Shown in pieces: positions 1-7,829 of a stretch of DNA of 28,164 nucleotides. Numbering within the stretch: position 1 is the stretch's first letter; each line of letters begins with the position of its first letter. This DNA comes from JAAYZQ01 sp034428935 (lineage in GTDB: Bacteria > Chloroflexota > Anaerolineae > JAAYZQ01), in NCBI GenBank assembly GCA_034428935.1, contig DAOUHB010000011.1, positions 1 through 28,164 on the forward strand, written 5' to 3'. Position numbers and translations under genes: made by a program. Below the pieces are notes generated by a model. It worked only from the letters and a program-made list of their open reading frames with translations, did not search any database and was not told the DNA's origin.

Positions 1-794
1 GGCGCCACCTCGTGGGTCAAAAAGAGGTCGGTGTACCAGCGCACGGCTTTGACCACGGCGGCGTCGTCGAGCCTGGCCGAGACCGGATCGGCCTTCGGGT
101 CAAAGAGCAGCCCGGCGCGGGCCTGGACAAAGGCAACCGGGTCGAAGGTGGGCTGGACAAAGCCCCACTGGCTGACCGCGTCGCCGCTGCCCACAGTAAG
201 GGCCCGGGCGGCCGCCAAAAAGTCGTCCCAGGTCCAGCCCGGCTGTGGATAGTCCAGGCCGGCGGCGTCGAATAGGCTCTTGTCATAGTACAGCAGCGAG
301 TAGGTGACCTCTGTCGGCAGCGACCAGGTGCCGCCGTCCCACTGCACGCTCTCCAGCACACCGGAATAAAAGGCCTCGGCTTTCAGGCTGCTGTCGCCCT
401 CGAAAAAGTGGGCAAGGTCCAGGAGCGCGCCCTGCTGCACTGCCGCGCGGGTGGCGGGCGCAGCGATGACGTCGGCCGCGGCCGCCAGGCGGAGATAAGC
501 GTCTTCGGGCCACTGGTCAAAGGGCATGGGGGTCCCCAGGACGCCTTCGATGGACACGGTGCTGATGTGCACGCCGGGATTTTCGGCCTCGAAGGCGTCG
601 ATGAGGCTGTCGTAGAGCAGCGCATCCATGTTGGACACGGCAAAAAGCAGGATGGTGTCCGGCGAGCCGCTGCCCCCACCGGTCGGGCCAGCCTCTGGGT
701 TGACAGCGGTGGGCGGCGCCGCTGGCGCACCAGGTGCGCAACCGGCGACGAGTACGGCGATGAACAGCATGGTCCAAACGGGTTTGAGCCTCAT
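1..794 (-). CDS. Extracellular solute-binding lipoprotein, family 1 (partial, C-terminus off window)
   Basis: Reading leftward from an ATG at 794, the frame stays open to the window edge (264 codons). It begins with a short lipoprotein signal (MRLKPVWTMLFIAVLVAGC, lipobox VAGC), then an Ala/Pro/Gly-rich spacer. The mature part has features of family 1 (sugar-type) ABC binding proteins: an opening strand like ILLFAVSN, 'LIDAFEAENPGVHI', a 'DVIAAPA' stretch, 'LPTEVTYSLLYYDKSLFDAAG' (split here as two adjoining motifs) and 'GWTWDDFLAAARAL'. The start is set by AGGAGG about 8 nt upstream (801-810). Only 19 nt separate it from the ATPase gene upstream on the same strand, so it is probably co-transcribed with the exporter. 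Family members are about 420-450 aa, so roughly 40% is missing. The ligand is unknown. Confidence 0.85.
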   Translation of the reverse strand, partial: MRLKPVWTMLFIAVLVAGCAPGAPAAPPTAVNPEAGPTGGGSGSPDTILLFAVSNMDALLYDSLIDAFEAENPGVHISTVSIEGVLGTPMPFDQWPEDAYLRLAAAADVIAAPATRAAVQQGALLDLAHFFEGDSSLKAEAFYSGVLESVQWDGGTWSLPTEVTYSLLYYDKSLFDAAGLDYPQPGWTWDDFLAAARALTVGSGDAVSQWGFVQPTFDPVAFVQARAGLLFDPKADPVSARLDDAAVVKAVRWYTDLFLTHEVA

Positions 795-813
795 TTGTTT
801 TCCTCCTGAGCGC

Positions 814-1845
814 TTATTTGACGCGTCGCGGCCACTTGAGCCTGCCCCGCAGTCCCGGGCGAGGGGCAGGCAGTGGTCCATCGTCGCCGCCGTCCCCGGC
901 GCGGGCAGCGGCATTGCCGGCGGGCTGCGGGCCGTCCACAGGGCGGATGAGGATGCCCCCGCTCGACCTTTCCAGGGTGACGCGGCTGCCGATGCCCACC
1001 TCGGCCCGCAAGTCGGGCGGGATCTGGAGGCGGCCGGCCCCATCGACGACAACAAACTCCTCGTAGACGTGGACGTGATCGGCCGCCGCCTCCACACCCG
1101 GGTGGTCGAGCCGGGAGGCGAGGGCCGCTTCCACGTCGGCCACGCGGCGCACCGTCTCGCTGCTGGTGCTGCCGTCGCGAATGGTCACCACGCGGTCTAC
1201 CGCCCGGGCGACCTGGGGATCGTGGGTGACGATGATGGTCGTCAACCCGTGCCGCCGGTTCATCCGCCGAAAGAGATCCAGGATCTCGCGGGCCGTAGCC
1301 GAATCGACCTCGCCCGTCGGCTCGTCGCCCAGCAAAAGCCCCGGGCGGTTGGCCAGGGCCACGGCGATGGCCACGCGCTGCTGCTGCCCGCCCGACAACT
1401 GGGCCAGGCGGTGCTTGCGGTGCTCCCACAGGCCCACCGTTTCCAGGAGCTCCTGGGCCCAGGCGCGCTTCTCGCGCGGCCGCACGCCCTCGATGGTCAT
1501 GGGCAGCTCGACGTTGCCCAGGGCGCTGAGATAGGGGATCAGGTTGCGGGCCGTCTGCTGCCACACAAAGCCAACCCTGGTGCGGCGGTACTCGTCCAGC
1601 AGGCCGGCAGAGGCCTTGAGCAGGTCCCGGCCGTCCACGGTGACGCGGCCCGCGGAGGGCCGATCCAGCCCGCCCAGGATGTTGAGCAGCGTGCTCTTGC
1701 CCGAGCCCGACGCGCCGACGATGCCCAGCAGCTCGCCGGGCTGGACTGCCAGGTTCAGCCCCTGCAAGGCGACGACCTCCAGGTCGGACACCTTGTAGAT
1801 CTTGACCAGGTTCTCACATAGGATGAATGGCTCCAAGGCCCTCAC
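814..1845 (-). CDS. MacB/LolD-type ABC transporter ATP-binding protein with C-terminal AbrB-like domain
   Basis: Cytoplasmic ATPase that should power the permease encoded two genes upstream. Visible motifs (numbered from the GTG at 1845) are Walker A GASGSGKST (44-52), Q-loop at Q96/Q97, signature LSGGQQQR (150-157), Walker B LLLGDEP (170-176) and the switch histidine in VTHD (H208). These are typical of the MacB/LolD/FtsE group. The C-terminus is unusual: about residues 263-303 (nt 937-1059) contain 'VVVDGAGRLQIPPDLRAEVG' followed by 'SRVTLERSSGGILIRPV', which resembles a SpoVT/AbrB swapped-hairpin domain. A low-complexity Ala/Gly/Pro/Arg tail follows. The GTG overlaps the stop of the adaptor gene (GTGA), so the two are translationally coupled. 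The open frame runs further upstream to 1965, but that part lies inside the adaptor gene and is not protein-like. Length 343 aa against about 230 aa for a bare family ATPase. Confidence 0.9.
   Translation of the reverse strand: MRALEPFILCENLVKIYKVSDLEVVALQGLNLAVQPGELLGIVGASGSGKSTLLNILGGLDRPSAGRVTVDGRDLLKASAGLLDEYRRTRVGFVWQQTARNLIPYLSALGNVELPMTIEGVRPREKRAWAQELLETVGLWEHRKHRLAQLSGGQQQRVAIAVALANRPGLLLGDEPTGEVDSATAREILDLFRRMNRRHGLTTIIVTHDPQVARAVDRVVTIRDGSTSSETVRRVADVEAALASRLDHPGVEAAADHVHVYEEFVVVDGAGRLQIPPDLRAEVGIGSRVTLERSSGGILIRPVDGPQPAGNAAARAGDGGDDGPLPAPRPGLRGRLKWPRRVK
937..1059 (-). other. AbrB/SpoVT-like domain within the ABC ATPase
   Basis: A subregion of the ATPase gene. The peptide has the pattern of an AbrB-type swapped-hairpin: a short strand, 'D-x-x-GRLQIP' and 'LRAEVGIGSRV', then a closing strand 'GGILIRPV'. 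In known AbrB proteins this fold dimerises and binds DNA. Here it might dimerise the ATPase or sense something else. The assignment rests on pattern recognition alone. Confidence 0.55.
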
Positions 1846-3413
1846 TCCCCCACGACGATCTGCCCTGCCTCCAGCCCGGCGGCAATCTCGGCCTTCTCCT
1901 CGGTGACGATGCCCAGCAGGACGTCCACCCTCTTCTGGCTGCCATCGGGGTTCTGGACGACGCAAAAGTTGCGCCCCTGGTAGGTGCGAATGGCGGCGGG
2001 GGGCAGCCAGAGGACGTCCTCTTTTTCCTGGAGGACGATGGTGACCGTCGCCAGCTCGCCGATGACCAGGTCCGCCTCGCCCTCGAAAGAGACGTGCACG
2101 GCGGTGTCGTCGCCACCGGTGTCGATGGTCGTGCCGCCGTAGGGATAGGGCAACTGGCGCACGGTGCCGTGGAACGTCTCGCCCGGCCGGTTCCGCAGGG
2201 CAATCACTGCCTGCTGGTTGAGGGCCATCTGGCTCAGCTCTTCGCTGCCCAACTGGGCCGTGATCTCGACCTGCCGGGGATCGGCCAGGACGCCCACGGC
2301 GGTATAGGCCGCCACCGAATCCCCCTCCTGCAGGTCCAGCGACGTGATTTCGCCCTCGTAGGGGGCCACGAGCTGGGCGCTGGCGATCCGGTCTTCCAGG
2401 TCCTGGATGTCCAATTGCACCTGGGCCAGGTCGAGGGCCATCAGCTTCATGTTGTACGATTCCGGGTCGGCGTCGGCCAGGGCCTGCTCATAATCCAGCT
2501 CGGCCTGCTCCAGGGCCGCTTCGGCGTCGGACACCGACGGCTGGCTCTGCAGCTCTGAAACGCGGGCCTTTGCCTCGCGCAGGCTCTCCTCGGCCTGGAC
2601 GATCCGGTCCTGGGCCTCCGCCAGGGCCAACTGGGCCTGGGCCCGGGCCTTTTCCAGGTTCTCCTTGGCCGTCATCAGGTTGGCGTACTCCAGGTCCAGG
2701 CGTGTCTTGTCCATCTGGCCGGCCTCGTACTTTTGCAGGCACTCGCCGTAAAAGGCCTCGAACCAGGCAGCTTCGTGTTCCCGATCGCGCACGTTCTTGG
2801 CGACGGTGTCGCTGTTCTGGACCACGACGAGGTTCAGTTTGGCGTTGGCCAGGTTCGCCTCGGCGCTGGTCACCGCGGCCCGGGCCGCCGCCAGGTCGTT
2901 GGCCGCGCTGGTCCTGGCGGTCTGCAGGTTCTGGCGCGCAGCCTCCAGCCTGGACAGGGTCGTGGTAATGTTCTGCGTGGCCTGGACCTGCGCCTGTTCC
3001 AGCTTGAGATGCGTCGTCTCCAGGCTGAGCCTCTTCTGTGACAACTGCTTCTCCAGGTCGGCGACGTCCAGTTGGGCCAGCACGTCGCCGGCCTGCACCC
3101 AGTCGCCCCGGGAGACGAATACGTCGCCCACGCTGCCGGCCGTCTCGAAATACAGCTCCTGTTGCAGGAGCGGAGAGGCACGGCCAGTGAATTCCAGGGT
3201 CTGGACGACGGTGCCCCTCTCCACCGTGTAGACCGCCTTTTCGGGAATGATGGGCGTGGGCAGCGGGGTGGGCGTGGCGTCGCCGGCCGCGGCACGCGAC
3301 GGACCCGACGCAGCGCAGCCGGCCACCAGGGGCAGCAGGACGGCCAGCAAGGCGAGAGGGCGGGCGGCGCGCGCCCTGCCGGTGCGGCCGGTGTGGGACG
3401 TGGTTCGATTCAT
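1842..3413 (-). CDS. HlyD/MacA-like efflux adaptor lipoprotein
   Basis: Membrane-anchored adaptor of a MacAB-type ABC export system, 523 aa. A basic N-terminus (to about residue 19) and a hydrophobic stretch end in the lipobox VAGC with Cys33. After a Thr/Pro spacer comes the adaptor pattern: a first strand pair with 'VYTVERGTVVQTLEFTGRA', 'VSRGDWVQAGDVLAQLD' (first half of a lipoyl-like hairpin), then a very long Ala/Glu/Gln/Leu-rich coiled coil (about residues 125-320). The returning lipoyl half is 'LVAPYEGEITSLDLQEGDSV'. Beta-barrel strands follow, and the protein ends in 'AGLEAGQIVVGE'. The ATG at 3413 is preceded by GGAGG (GGGAGGAATC). It lies 20 nt after the permease and overlaps the ATPase start. 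The coiled coil is long for an organism presumed to have a single membrane, so what it docks to is unclear. Confidence 0.9.
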   Translation of the reverse strand: MNRTTSHTGRTGRARAARPLALLAVLLPLVAGCAASGPSRAAAGDATPTPLPTPIIPEKAVYTVERGTVVQTLEFTGRASPLLQQELYFETAGSVGDVFVSRGDWVQAGDVLAQLDVADLEKQLSQKRLSLETTHLKLEQAQVQATQNITTTLSRLEAARQNLQTARTSAANDLAAARAAVTSAEANLANAKLNLVVVQNSDTVAKNVRDREHEAAWFEAFYGECLQKYEAGQMDKTRLDLEYANLMTAKENLEKARAQAQLALAEAQDRIVQAEESLREAKARVSELQSQPSVSDAEAALEQAELDYEQALADADPESYNMKLMALDLAQVQLDIQDLEDRIASAQLVAPYEGEITSLDLQEGDSVAAYTAVGVLADPRQVEITAQLGSEELSQMALNQQAVIALRNRPGETFHGTVRQLPYPYGGTTIDTGGDDTAVHVSFEGEADLVIGELATVTIVLQEKEDVLWLPPAAIRTYQGRNFCVVQNPDGSQKRVDVLLGIVTEEKAEIAAGLEAGQIVVGE

Positions 3414-3433
3414 GATTCCTCCCGAGCGTCAAC

Positions 3434-6307
3434 TCAGACCGTCTCGCCCAGCTTGACCGCTTCAAAGACGCGCATGCGGTTCAGAAGGACGGCCAGGGCG
3501 ACGACGGCCAACACGAACATGGCGGCAAAGATGGCCAGGATAATTCCCAGTTGCTCCCAGGCCAACTGGATGACAAAGGGCGGCACCAGTGCCGTCTTGC
3601 CCTCGCCGACCTGGAAGTAGGGAATAAAGAGGGTGCTGGCCCACACGCCCAGCCCGGTGCCCAGCGAAACCCCCGTCAGGATCAGCGCCGCCAGCTCGCC
3701 GGCCAGGTAGCCGGCCATCTGCTTCTTGGACAGGCCGATGGCCCGCAGCATGCCCAGCTCGATAAAGCGGCGCTGGAACGAGACGATGGCGTACAGCAAA
3801 AAGCCGATGACCGTCAGCACGGCGGCGGCGATAAAGCCCACGGACAGCAGGCCAAAGAGCCCCTGGCGCTCGGGCTGCGTCTGCGCCCGGGCGATGGCCT
3901 GCCGCGCGTCGCGGGCCGTGACGACCACCAGCCCCAGGTCGCGCACGCCCTCGATGATCTCCTCGCTCTCCACGGCGGGGTCGGTGGCGAGCCAGACGTC
4001 GTAGGGATAGGCGCCACCCAGGGCATTGTGGATGTGGTCCAGGTTCGCGACAAAGAACGGGCCATCCTGGGGATAGAGGGTGGGGAACAGCTCCAGCGAG
4101 CCGACGACCGTGAACGAAGCCTCGGCATAGACGCCGGAGGCGCCCACGGTCAGCCGCAGCAGATCACCCACGGCGAGCCCTTGCTGCGCCAGAAAGTCGC
4201 TGCTCACCAGGATGCCATCGGATGCCGCCGCCAGGCGGTTCATCAGCTCGCCCAGCGACTCGTTGTAGGCAAAGTCGGCCCGGAAAAAGGCCACCCTGGG
4301 CAGGTCCACCCGGTCGATGCCCAGGATCTGCCCCGCCTGCTGGCGCCCGCCGATGTTGACCCGGGCACTGTAGCTGCCCACCCGCGCCGCGGCCCGGACG
4401 CCGGGCACCTCCAGGTGATCCTCCACGGGCAAGAAGAGCCACAGTGGCTCCTCCTCCGTCTCGGTCTCGGTTTCCTCCGTCTCTTCCGTGCTTTCGCCCA
4501 GCTCGACGAGGGCCAGGTCGGCGCCCACCTGGTAATAGACCTGGTCGCCCAGGTGGCTGTCGAGGGTGACGGCCATAGAGGCGGTAAACGTGGCCAGGCT
4601 GACGGTCAGGGTCAGGAGCAGCAGCGGCCCGGCGTACTGGGCGGGCGAGCGCGCCAACTGGCGCAGGGTGAGGAGGAGCGTCGTGCCCGGCATCCAGGCC
4701 GCAAGCGAGGTGAGGAGGCGCATGAGGAGCGGGAAAAAGCGCAGAAAGAGCAGCCCCAGGGCAAAGCAAAAGAGGACCGGCACGAGAAAGAGGAGCGGGT
4801 TGGAGAAAGGATCGCCGCCCTCGGCGCCCAGGGCAGCGCTCCCCTGCCGGGCCATCTGATACCAGCCGTACAGCGGCGGCACCAATAAGATCAGGTCCAG
4901 GTAGTAGCGCTGCCAGACGGGCAACTGCAGCGAGCGTGCCTGCTCCTGGCGCAGGGTGACGATCGAGTGCCGCGAGACGAGCAGCGCCGGAACCAGGAGG
5001 GCCACCAGGGTCAGGACCACGCCCAGGAGGCCGTAGGCCACGGAGGTGGGCGTGTAGACAATGGCCATCGTGCCCCCCTCCCCGGCGGTCAGGACTCCAA
5101 GGTCCAGGAAGGTGCGGGTGCGGCTCATCACCTGGGCCATCCAGCGGCCAAGGAGCAGGCCGCCGGCCAGGCCCACGCCCCCCACCAGCAGTCCCTCCAG
5201 CAGGTAGAGGCTGACGATCTTGCCCCGGCTGATCCCGCGGCCGCGCATGACGGCGATCTCGCTCTGCTCGCGCTGCACCACCATCCCGGAGATGAGGCTG
5301 ACGAAATAGACGACCAGGCCGAGGACCGGCAGGCTGAACACGGTCAGCATCAACGCCAGGAGGCTGGCCGCCCGGCCGTAGCTTTGCAGGGCCGGCACGG
5401 GAGAAACGTCCAGGGTCGTGTTGGCCAGCAGCGCGGTCACGCGCGCCTCCACGGTCGCCACGTCGGCCAGCAGTCCATTGACGCTCGCCGGGCGGACGCG
5501 GCTGCCGTCGTAGGCCTGGTACCAGGCGGCCGTCGCCACCGGCGCCTTTAGCCCCGGGACCACCTGGGAGACAAAAGCATCCTCGGACGTCAGGAGCACC
5601 TCGTCAAAGGAGGAAGGCTCATAGAACCAGGCTTCTCCGGCCTCGTCGGCCGCCTGCCAGACGCCGGCGATGCGCACGGCAACCTGGCTCAGGTCGGGCG
5701 CCATGAGGATGTACTGCTCTCCTACCTGGAGGCCCAACGTCTCGGCCGTCTTAAGGCTGATCAGGACGTCCACCGCTTCGCCCGGCCCGCGCGCGGCGGG
5801 CAGATCCCCTTCCAGGAGCTGCAGGTGCCCGCCTTCCAGGAGGCCGGTGGCAAAGCCGAGGCTGGCCCACAGCAGGGGCTCGTCGGGCACAAAAGCGGCG
5901 TCCTGGCCGGGAAAGAGCCTCATCTTTTCGGTGGCCACGTGGCGCACCTGCAGGCCGAGGGGAAGGCCGACGAGGGCCGGCGCCTGCTCGGCCAGGTAGG
6001 TGTTTACCGGCGCGTATTTGTCCCAGGTTACGTTGCCGTGCCAGGCCCCGACGTAGCTCCACAGGAAGGAAAAGGGGGGATGGGCCGGCGCCGTTTCACC
6101 GCCCGCCGCGTCATCGCTTCCCGGCCCTGCGGTCCCGAGCTCGCCCTGGAGGAGCCTGTTGTGGGCGGCATCGGCGTAGAGAGGGATGCTGGACAGCAGG
6201 CCCACGGCGGCTACCAGGCCCAGGAGCAGGCACAGCATGAGCAAGCGCTGGCTCCACATGCGCCTCGCGGCCAGGGGGACGAGAGACAGCGCCGGGATCA
6301 AGGGCAC
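3434..6307 (-). CDS. Large FtsX/MacB-type ABC transporter permease
   Basis: Integral membrane subunit of the exporter, about 957 aa. A first membrane helix at roughly residues 22-40 is followed by a large extracytoplasmic domain. A first FtsX-like core (about 315-480) carries 'SGMVVQREQSEIAVMRGRGI'. A second extracytoplasmic domain follows, and a C-terminal FtsX core (about 820-955) carries 'FIELGMLRAIGLSKKQMAGY'. Two FtsX units in one chain is the pattern of DUF214-type permeases. An unusual run of Glu/Thr (ESTEETEETETETEEE, nt 4449-4500) lies in the second extracytoplasmic region. The frame is open up to 6436, but I prefer the GTG at 6307: it has GAGG 6 nt upstream and lies downstream of the -10 element at 6427-6432, whereas 6436 lies upstream of that element. 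It is the first gene of the exporter operon. The exported substrate is unknown. Confidence 0.85.
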   Translation of the reverse strand: MPLIPALSLVPLAARRMWSQRLLMLCLLLGLVAAVGLLSSIPLYADAAHNRLLQGELGTAGPGSDDAAGGETAPAHPPFSFLWSYVGAWHGNVTWDKYAPVNTYLAEQAPALVGLPLGLQVRHVATEKMRLFPGQDAAFVPDEPLLWASLGFATGLLEGGHLQLLEGDLPAARGPGEAVDVLISLKTAETLGLQVGEQYILMAPDLSQVAVRIAGVWQAADEAGEAWFYEPSSFDEVLLTSEDAFVSQVVPGLKAPVATAAWYQAYDGSRVRPASVNGLLADVATVEARVTALLANTTLDVSPVPALQSYGRAASLLALMLTVFSLPVLGLVVYFVSLISGMVVQREQSEIAVMRGRGISRGKIVSLYLLEGLLVGGVGLAGGLLLGRWMAQVMSRTRTFLDLGVLTAGEGGTMAIVYTPTSVAYGLLGVVLTLVALLVPALLVSRHSIVTLRQEQARSLQLPVWQRYYLDLILLVPPLYGWYQMARQGSAALGAEGGDPFSNPLLFLVPVLFCFALGLLFLRFFPLLMRLLTSLAAWMPGTTLLLTLRQLARSPAQYAGPLLLLTLTVSLATFTASMAVTLDSHLGDQVYYQVGADLALVELGESTEETEETETETEEEPLWLFLPVEDHLEVPGVRAAARVGSYSARVNIGGRQQAGQILGIDRVDLPRVAFFRADFAYNESLGELMNRLAAASDGILVSSDFLAQQGLAVGDLLRLTVGASGVYAEASFTVVGSLELFPTLYPQDGPFFVANLDHIHNALGGAYPYDVWLATDPAVESEEIIEGVRDLGLVVVTARDARQAIARAQTQPERQGLFGLLSVGFIAAAVLTVIGFLLYAIVSFQRRFIELGMLRAIGLSKKQMAGYLAGELAALILTGVSLGTGLGVWASTLFIPYFQVGEGKTALVPPFVIQLAWEQLGIILAIFAAMFVLAVVALAVLLNRMRVFEAVKLGETV

Positions 6308-6426
6308 CAAACACCTCGCACGCTGTACGACACCAAGTGCAACTCCTCCTCCCCCTTGAGTGCGAGACAGACAGGCCAACCGCCAGCCGGCAGACTGCCG
6401 GTGCCTCGGATGAGCATTCTGCCGCC

Positions 6427-6435
6427 ATGATAGCA
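6427..6435 (-). promoter_or_regulatory. Extended -10 promoter of the exporter operon
   Basis: On the minus strand the sequence reads TGC followed by TATCAT. This is a TGn-extended -10 with no convincing -35 at 17 bp, as expected of an activator-dependent promoter. It predicts transcription starting near 6420, about 113 nt before the chosen permease start. The phased repeats lie immediately upstream. Confidence 0.45.
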
Positions 6436-6443
6436 AAAACGTG

Positions 6444-6487
6444 TGCAGAAGCCATGCAGAACCGATGCACAGCAGGTGCAGTTTTCA
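6444..6487 (-). promoter_or_regulatory. Four direct repeats with exact 11-bp period (candidate activator boxes)
   Basis: TGCA occurs at 6444, 6455, 6466 and 6477, each exactly 11 bp from the last. The first two 11-mers are nearly the same (TGCAGAAGCCA and TGCAGAACCGA); the others are TGCACAGCAGG and TGCAGTTTTCA. Read on the minus strand, the units end in TTCTGCA-like heptamers placed one helical turn apart and lead straight into the extended -10. Repeats with about 11-bp spacing at the -35 region are typical of OmpR/PhoB and SARP-type activators. No such regulator gene is in this window. Confidence 0.5.
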
Positions 6488-6655
6488 GACGGGCCTGCAC
6501 AGGGGCGCGGTGCCAGCCGCCACAAAAAGCGAGGGGCGCCCCTGCTCTCGCTCGGGAACGCCGGCCCTTGCGTTGGAGGAGGTCAACCCAACTACTTTTT
6601 CTAACGGAACTCTAACGCGGACAAACCAACCCCGGCGGTTGGGGAGCGCCCTTCG

Positions 6656-6664
6656 TGCTAGACT
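6656..6664 (+). promoter_or_regulatory. Possible extended -10 promoter for the DUF4418 operon
   Basis: TGC followed by TAGACT, the same TGC-TAnnnT form as elsewhere in the window. No good -35 is seen at 17 bp; a TTGGGG lies only 14 bp upstream. The leader would be about 96 nt. Weak on its own. Confidence 0.35.
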
Positions 6665-6766
6665 GGACGTGTTGGCAAGTGACCGAGCAAGCTGCAAGGG
6701 AATCATCCGCCAGACAGCCAAAGCTACAGGGATCGTTCCGAAGGGTCTTGAAGGAGGGAAGGTGTT

Positions 6767-7198
6767 GTGAAAGTGGCCGGTGCAGTTTTCGTCGTCCTCG
6801 CCGTGGTCGTCGGCGTGGTACCCCTCTTCAGCGATTGCCATTCGCAGGGCAATGCCATCAGCCTGCCCAACGGCACGTCCATCCCCATGAAATGTCATTG
6901 GACGGGGAGGGCCGAGCTCGCGGTCGCCGGCCCCCTCTTTTTTGCCGGCGGCCTGATGGCGGCCAGCCGGCGCAAGCACGTGCTGCGCACAACGTCGGCC
7001 CTGGGCGTGGTTCTGGGCGCCTTTGCCATCCTTTTGCCCACAGCCCTCATCGGCGTGTGCGGCAACCCGGAGATGATCTGCAACCTCGTCATGAAGCCCA
7101 CCCTGATCTTTGCCGGGCTGTTGGCCGTGGGCACCGGCCTGGCCGGTCTCGCCTACCTCAGGGGAGATGGGCCGGAAACGCCCGGTCTGGAGGGTTGA
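6767..7198 (+). CDS. DUF4418 family membrane protein
   Basis: 143 aa with four hydrophobic segments (about residues 4-21, 46-62, 72-94 and 105-126). It has the cysteine pattern I associate with DUF4418: 'MKCHWTGRAEL' after the first helix, and 'GVCGNPEMICNLVMKP' before the last. Function is unknown. The paired cysteines and a His beside one of them could bind a metal or form disulfides on the outer face. It starts with GTG at 6767, with AAGGAGGG about 9 nt upstream (6751-6758). It is first in a plus-strand run whose next gene starts 3 nt after its stop, and it is divergent from the MacB-like exporter. Confidence 0.8.
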   Translation: MKVAGAVFVVLAVVVGVVPLFSDCHSQGNAISLPNGTSIPMKCHWTGRAELAVAGPLFFAGGLMAASRRKHVLRTTSALGVVLGAFAILLPTALIGVCGNPEMICNLVMKPTLIFAGLLAVGTGLAGLAYLRGDGPETPGLEG

Positions 7199-7201
7199 GA
7201 G

Positions 7202-7813
7202 ATGAAAAAGATCGGACTCTGGTCGCTGGGCCTGCTGGGGTTCCTGTTTGCCCTCGGTTTCGGCAAATGGGCCCAGTCACTTTTTGTCAAGTCGGAGCTC
7301 ATGCACTTTTCGGTCAACTTTCCCTCCGAAGGCAGGGCCGAAACCCTGTCGTGCTGCAACGTCGGCGGGCCCTGGGCCAGAACCTACGGGGATGACTGGA
7401 GCGATTACCCCGAGGGCGGCCTGTTGGCCTACGGCGAGGAAGGCGCCCTGGTTGTGGACGTGGGCCAGCAGGGCTTCTTGAAGCGAACGCTCCAGCCCAA
7501 CTATATCAGCATCTCCAGCCATTGGCTGCGCAACGTCGGCACCCAACCCTATCGCATTCGCCTGGAGATGGACATGTGCGACCTGGAGATGGAATGGCTA
7601 ACCTTCGAGCGGGCTTGGGACCAGGCCGCGCAGTCATCCACCCGGCACATCGAGCCGGGCGACACCTTTAACATGGACTGGTTCTTTACCATCCCCGATG
7701 GCCAGCGCAGCCAGGCGGTCATCTGCGACGGCGAGCTGCGCGTCCTCGATGCCGAAACGGGCGACCTGCTGACCGATCTGCCCGTCAGGATCGTCAACTC
7801 GGGCGCGAACTAG
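7202..7813 (+). CDS. Membrane-anchored extracytoplasmic protein of unknown function
   Basis: 203 aa and not a family I recognise. An N-terminal signal anchor (KKIGLWSLGLLGFLFALGFG, residues 2-21) is followed by a soluble, beta-rich domain. It contains a Cys-Cys pair ('LSCCNVGGPWART'), 'MDMCDLEMEWLTFERAWD' and 'VICDGELRVLDAETGDLLTD'. Alternating short hydrophobic strands and 'SISSHWLRNVGTQPYRIRLE' suggest an immunoglobulin-like or cupredoxin-like sandwich, but I cannot confirm either. It starts 3 nt after the DUF4418 stop and ends 16 nt before the polyferredoxin gene, so it is firmly within that operon. An extracytoplasmic partner of the membrane redox protein is a reasonable inference. Confidence 0.8.
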   Translation: MKKIGLWSLGLLGFLFALGFGKWAQSLFVKSELMHFSVNFPSEGRAETLSCCNVGGPWARTYGDDWSDYPEGGLLAYGEEGALVVDVGQQGFLKRTLQPNYISISSHWLRNVGTQPYRIRLEMDMCDLEMEWLTFERAWDQAAQSSTRHIEPGDTFNMDWFFTIPDGQRSQAVICDGELRVLDAETGDLLTDLPVRIVNSGAN

Positions 7814-7829
7814 CCCACGAGGAGGAATC

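Larger units (their letters stand above)
6308..6766. other. Divergent intergenic region between exporter operon and DUF4418 operon
   Basis: About 459 nt without a supportable gene. It holds the minus-strand promoter (6427-6435), the phased TGCA repeats (6444-6487), a fifth TGCA at 6496 that is out of phase, and the probable plus-strand extended -10 (6656-6664). Open frames here are short and have no ribosome binding site or protein-like composition. Confidence 0.6.

Noticed and set aside
628..1821. Long plus-strand open frame opposite the ABC ATPase
   Set aside because: Composition is His/Gln/Gly/Arg-rich and shadow-like; the opposite strand carries all ABC motifs and proper start signals.
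3551..4888. 445-aa plus-strand open frame opposite the FtsX permease
   Set aside because: Reads as a Gln/His/Arg-rich antisense shadow with no motif or ribosome site, while the minus strand encodes clear membrane helices and FtsX motifs.
6308..6436. Permease start at 6436 giving about 43 extra residues
   Set aside because: The extra residues are Arg/Gly/Ser-rich and not signal-like, and the predicted -10 element (6427-6432) lies downstream of that codon.
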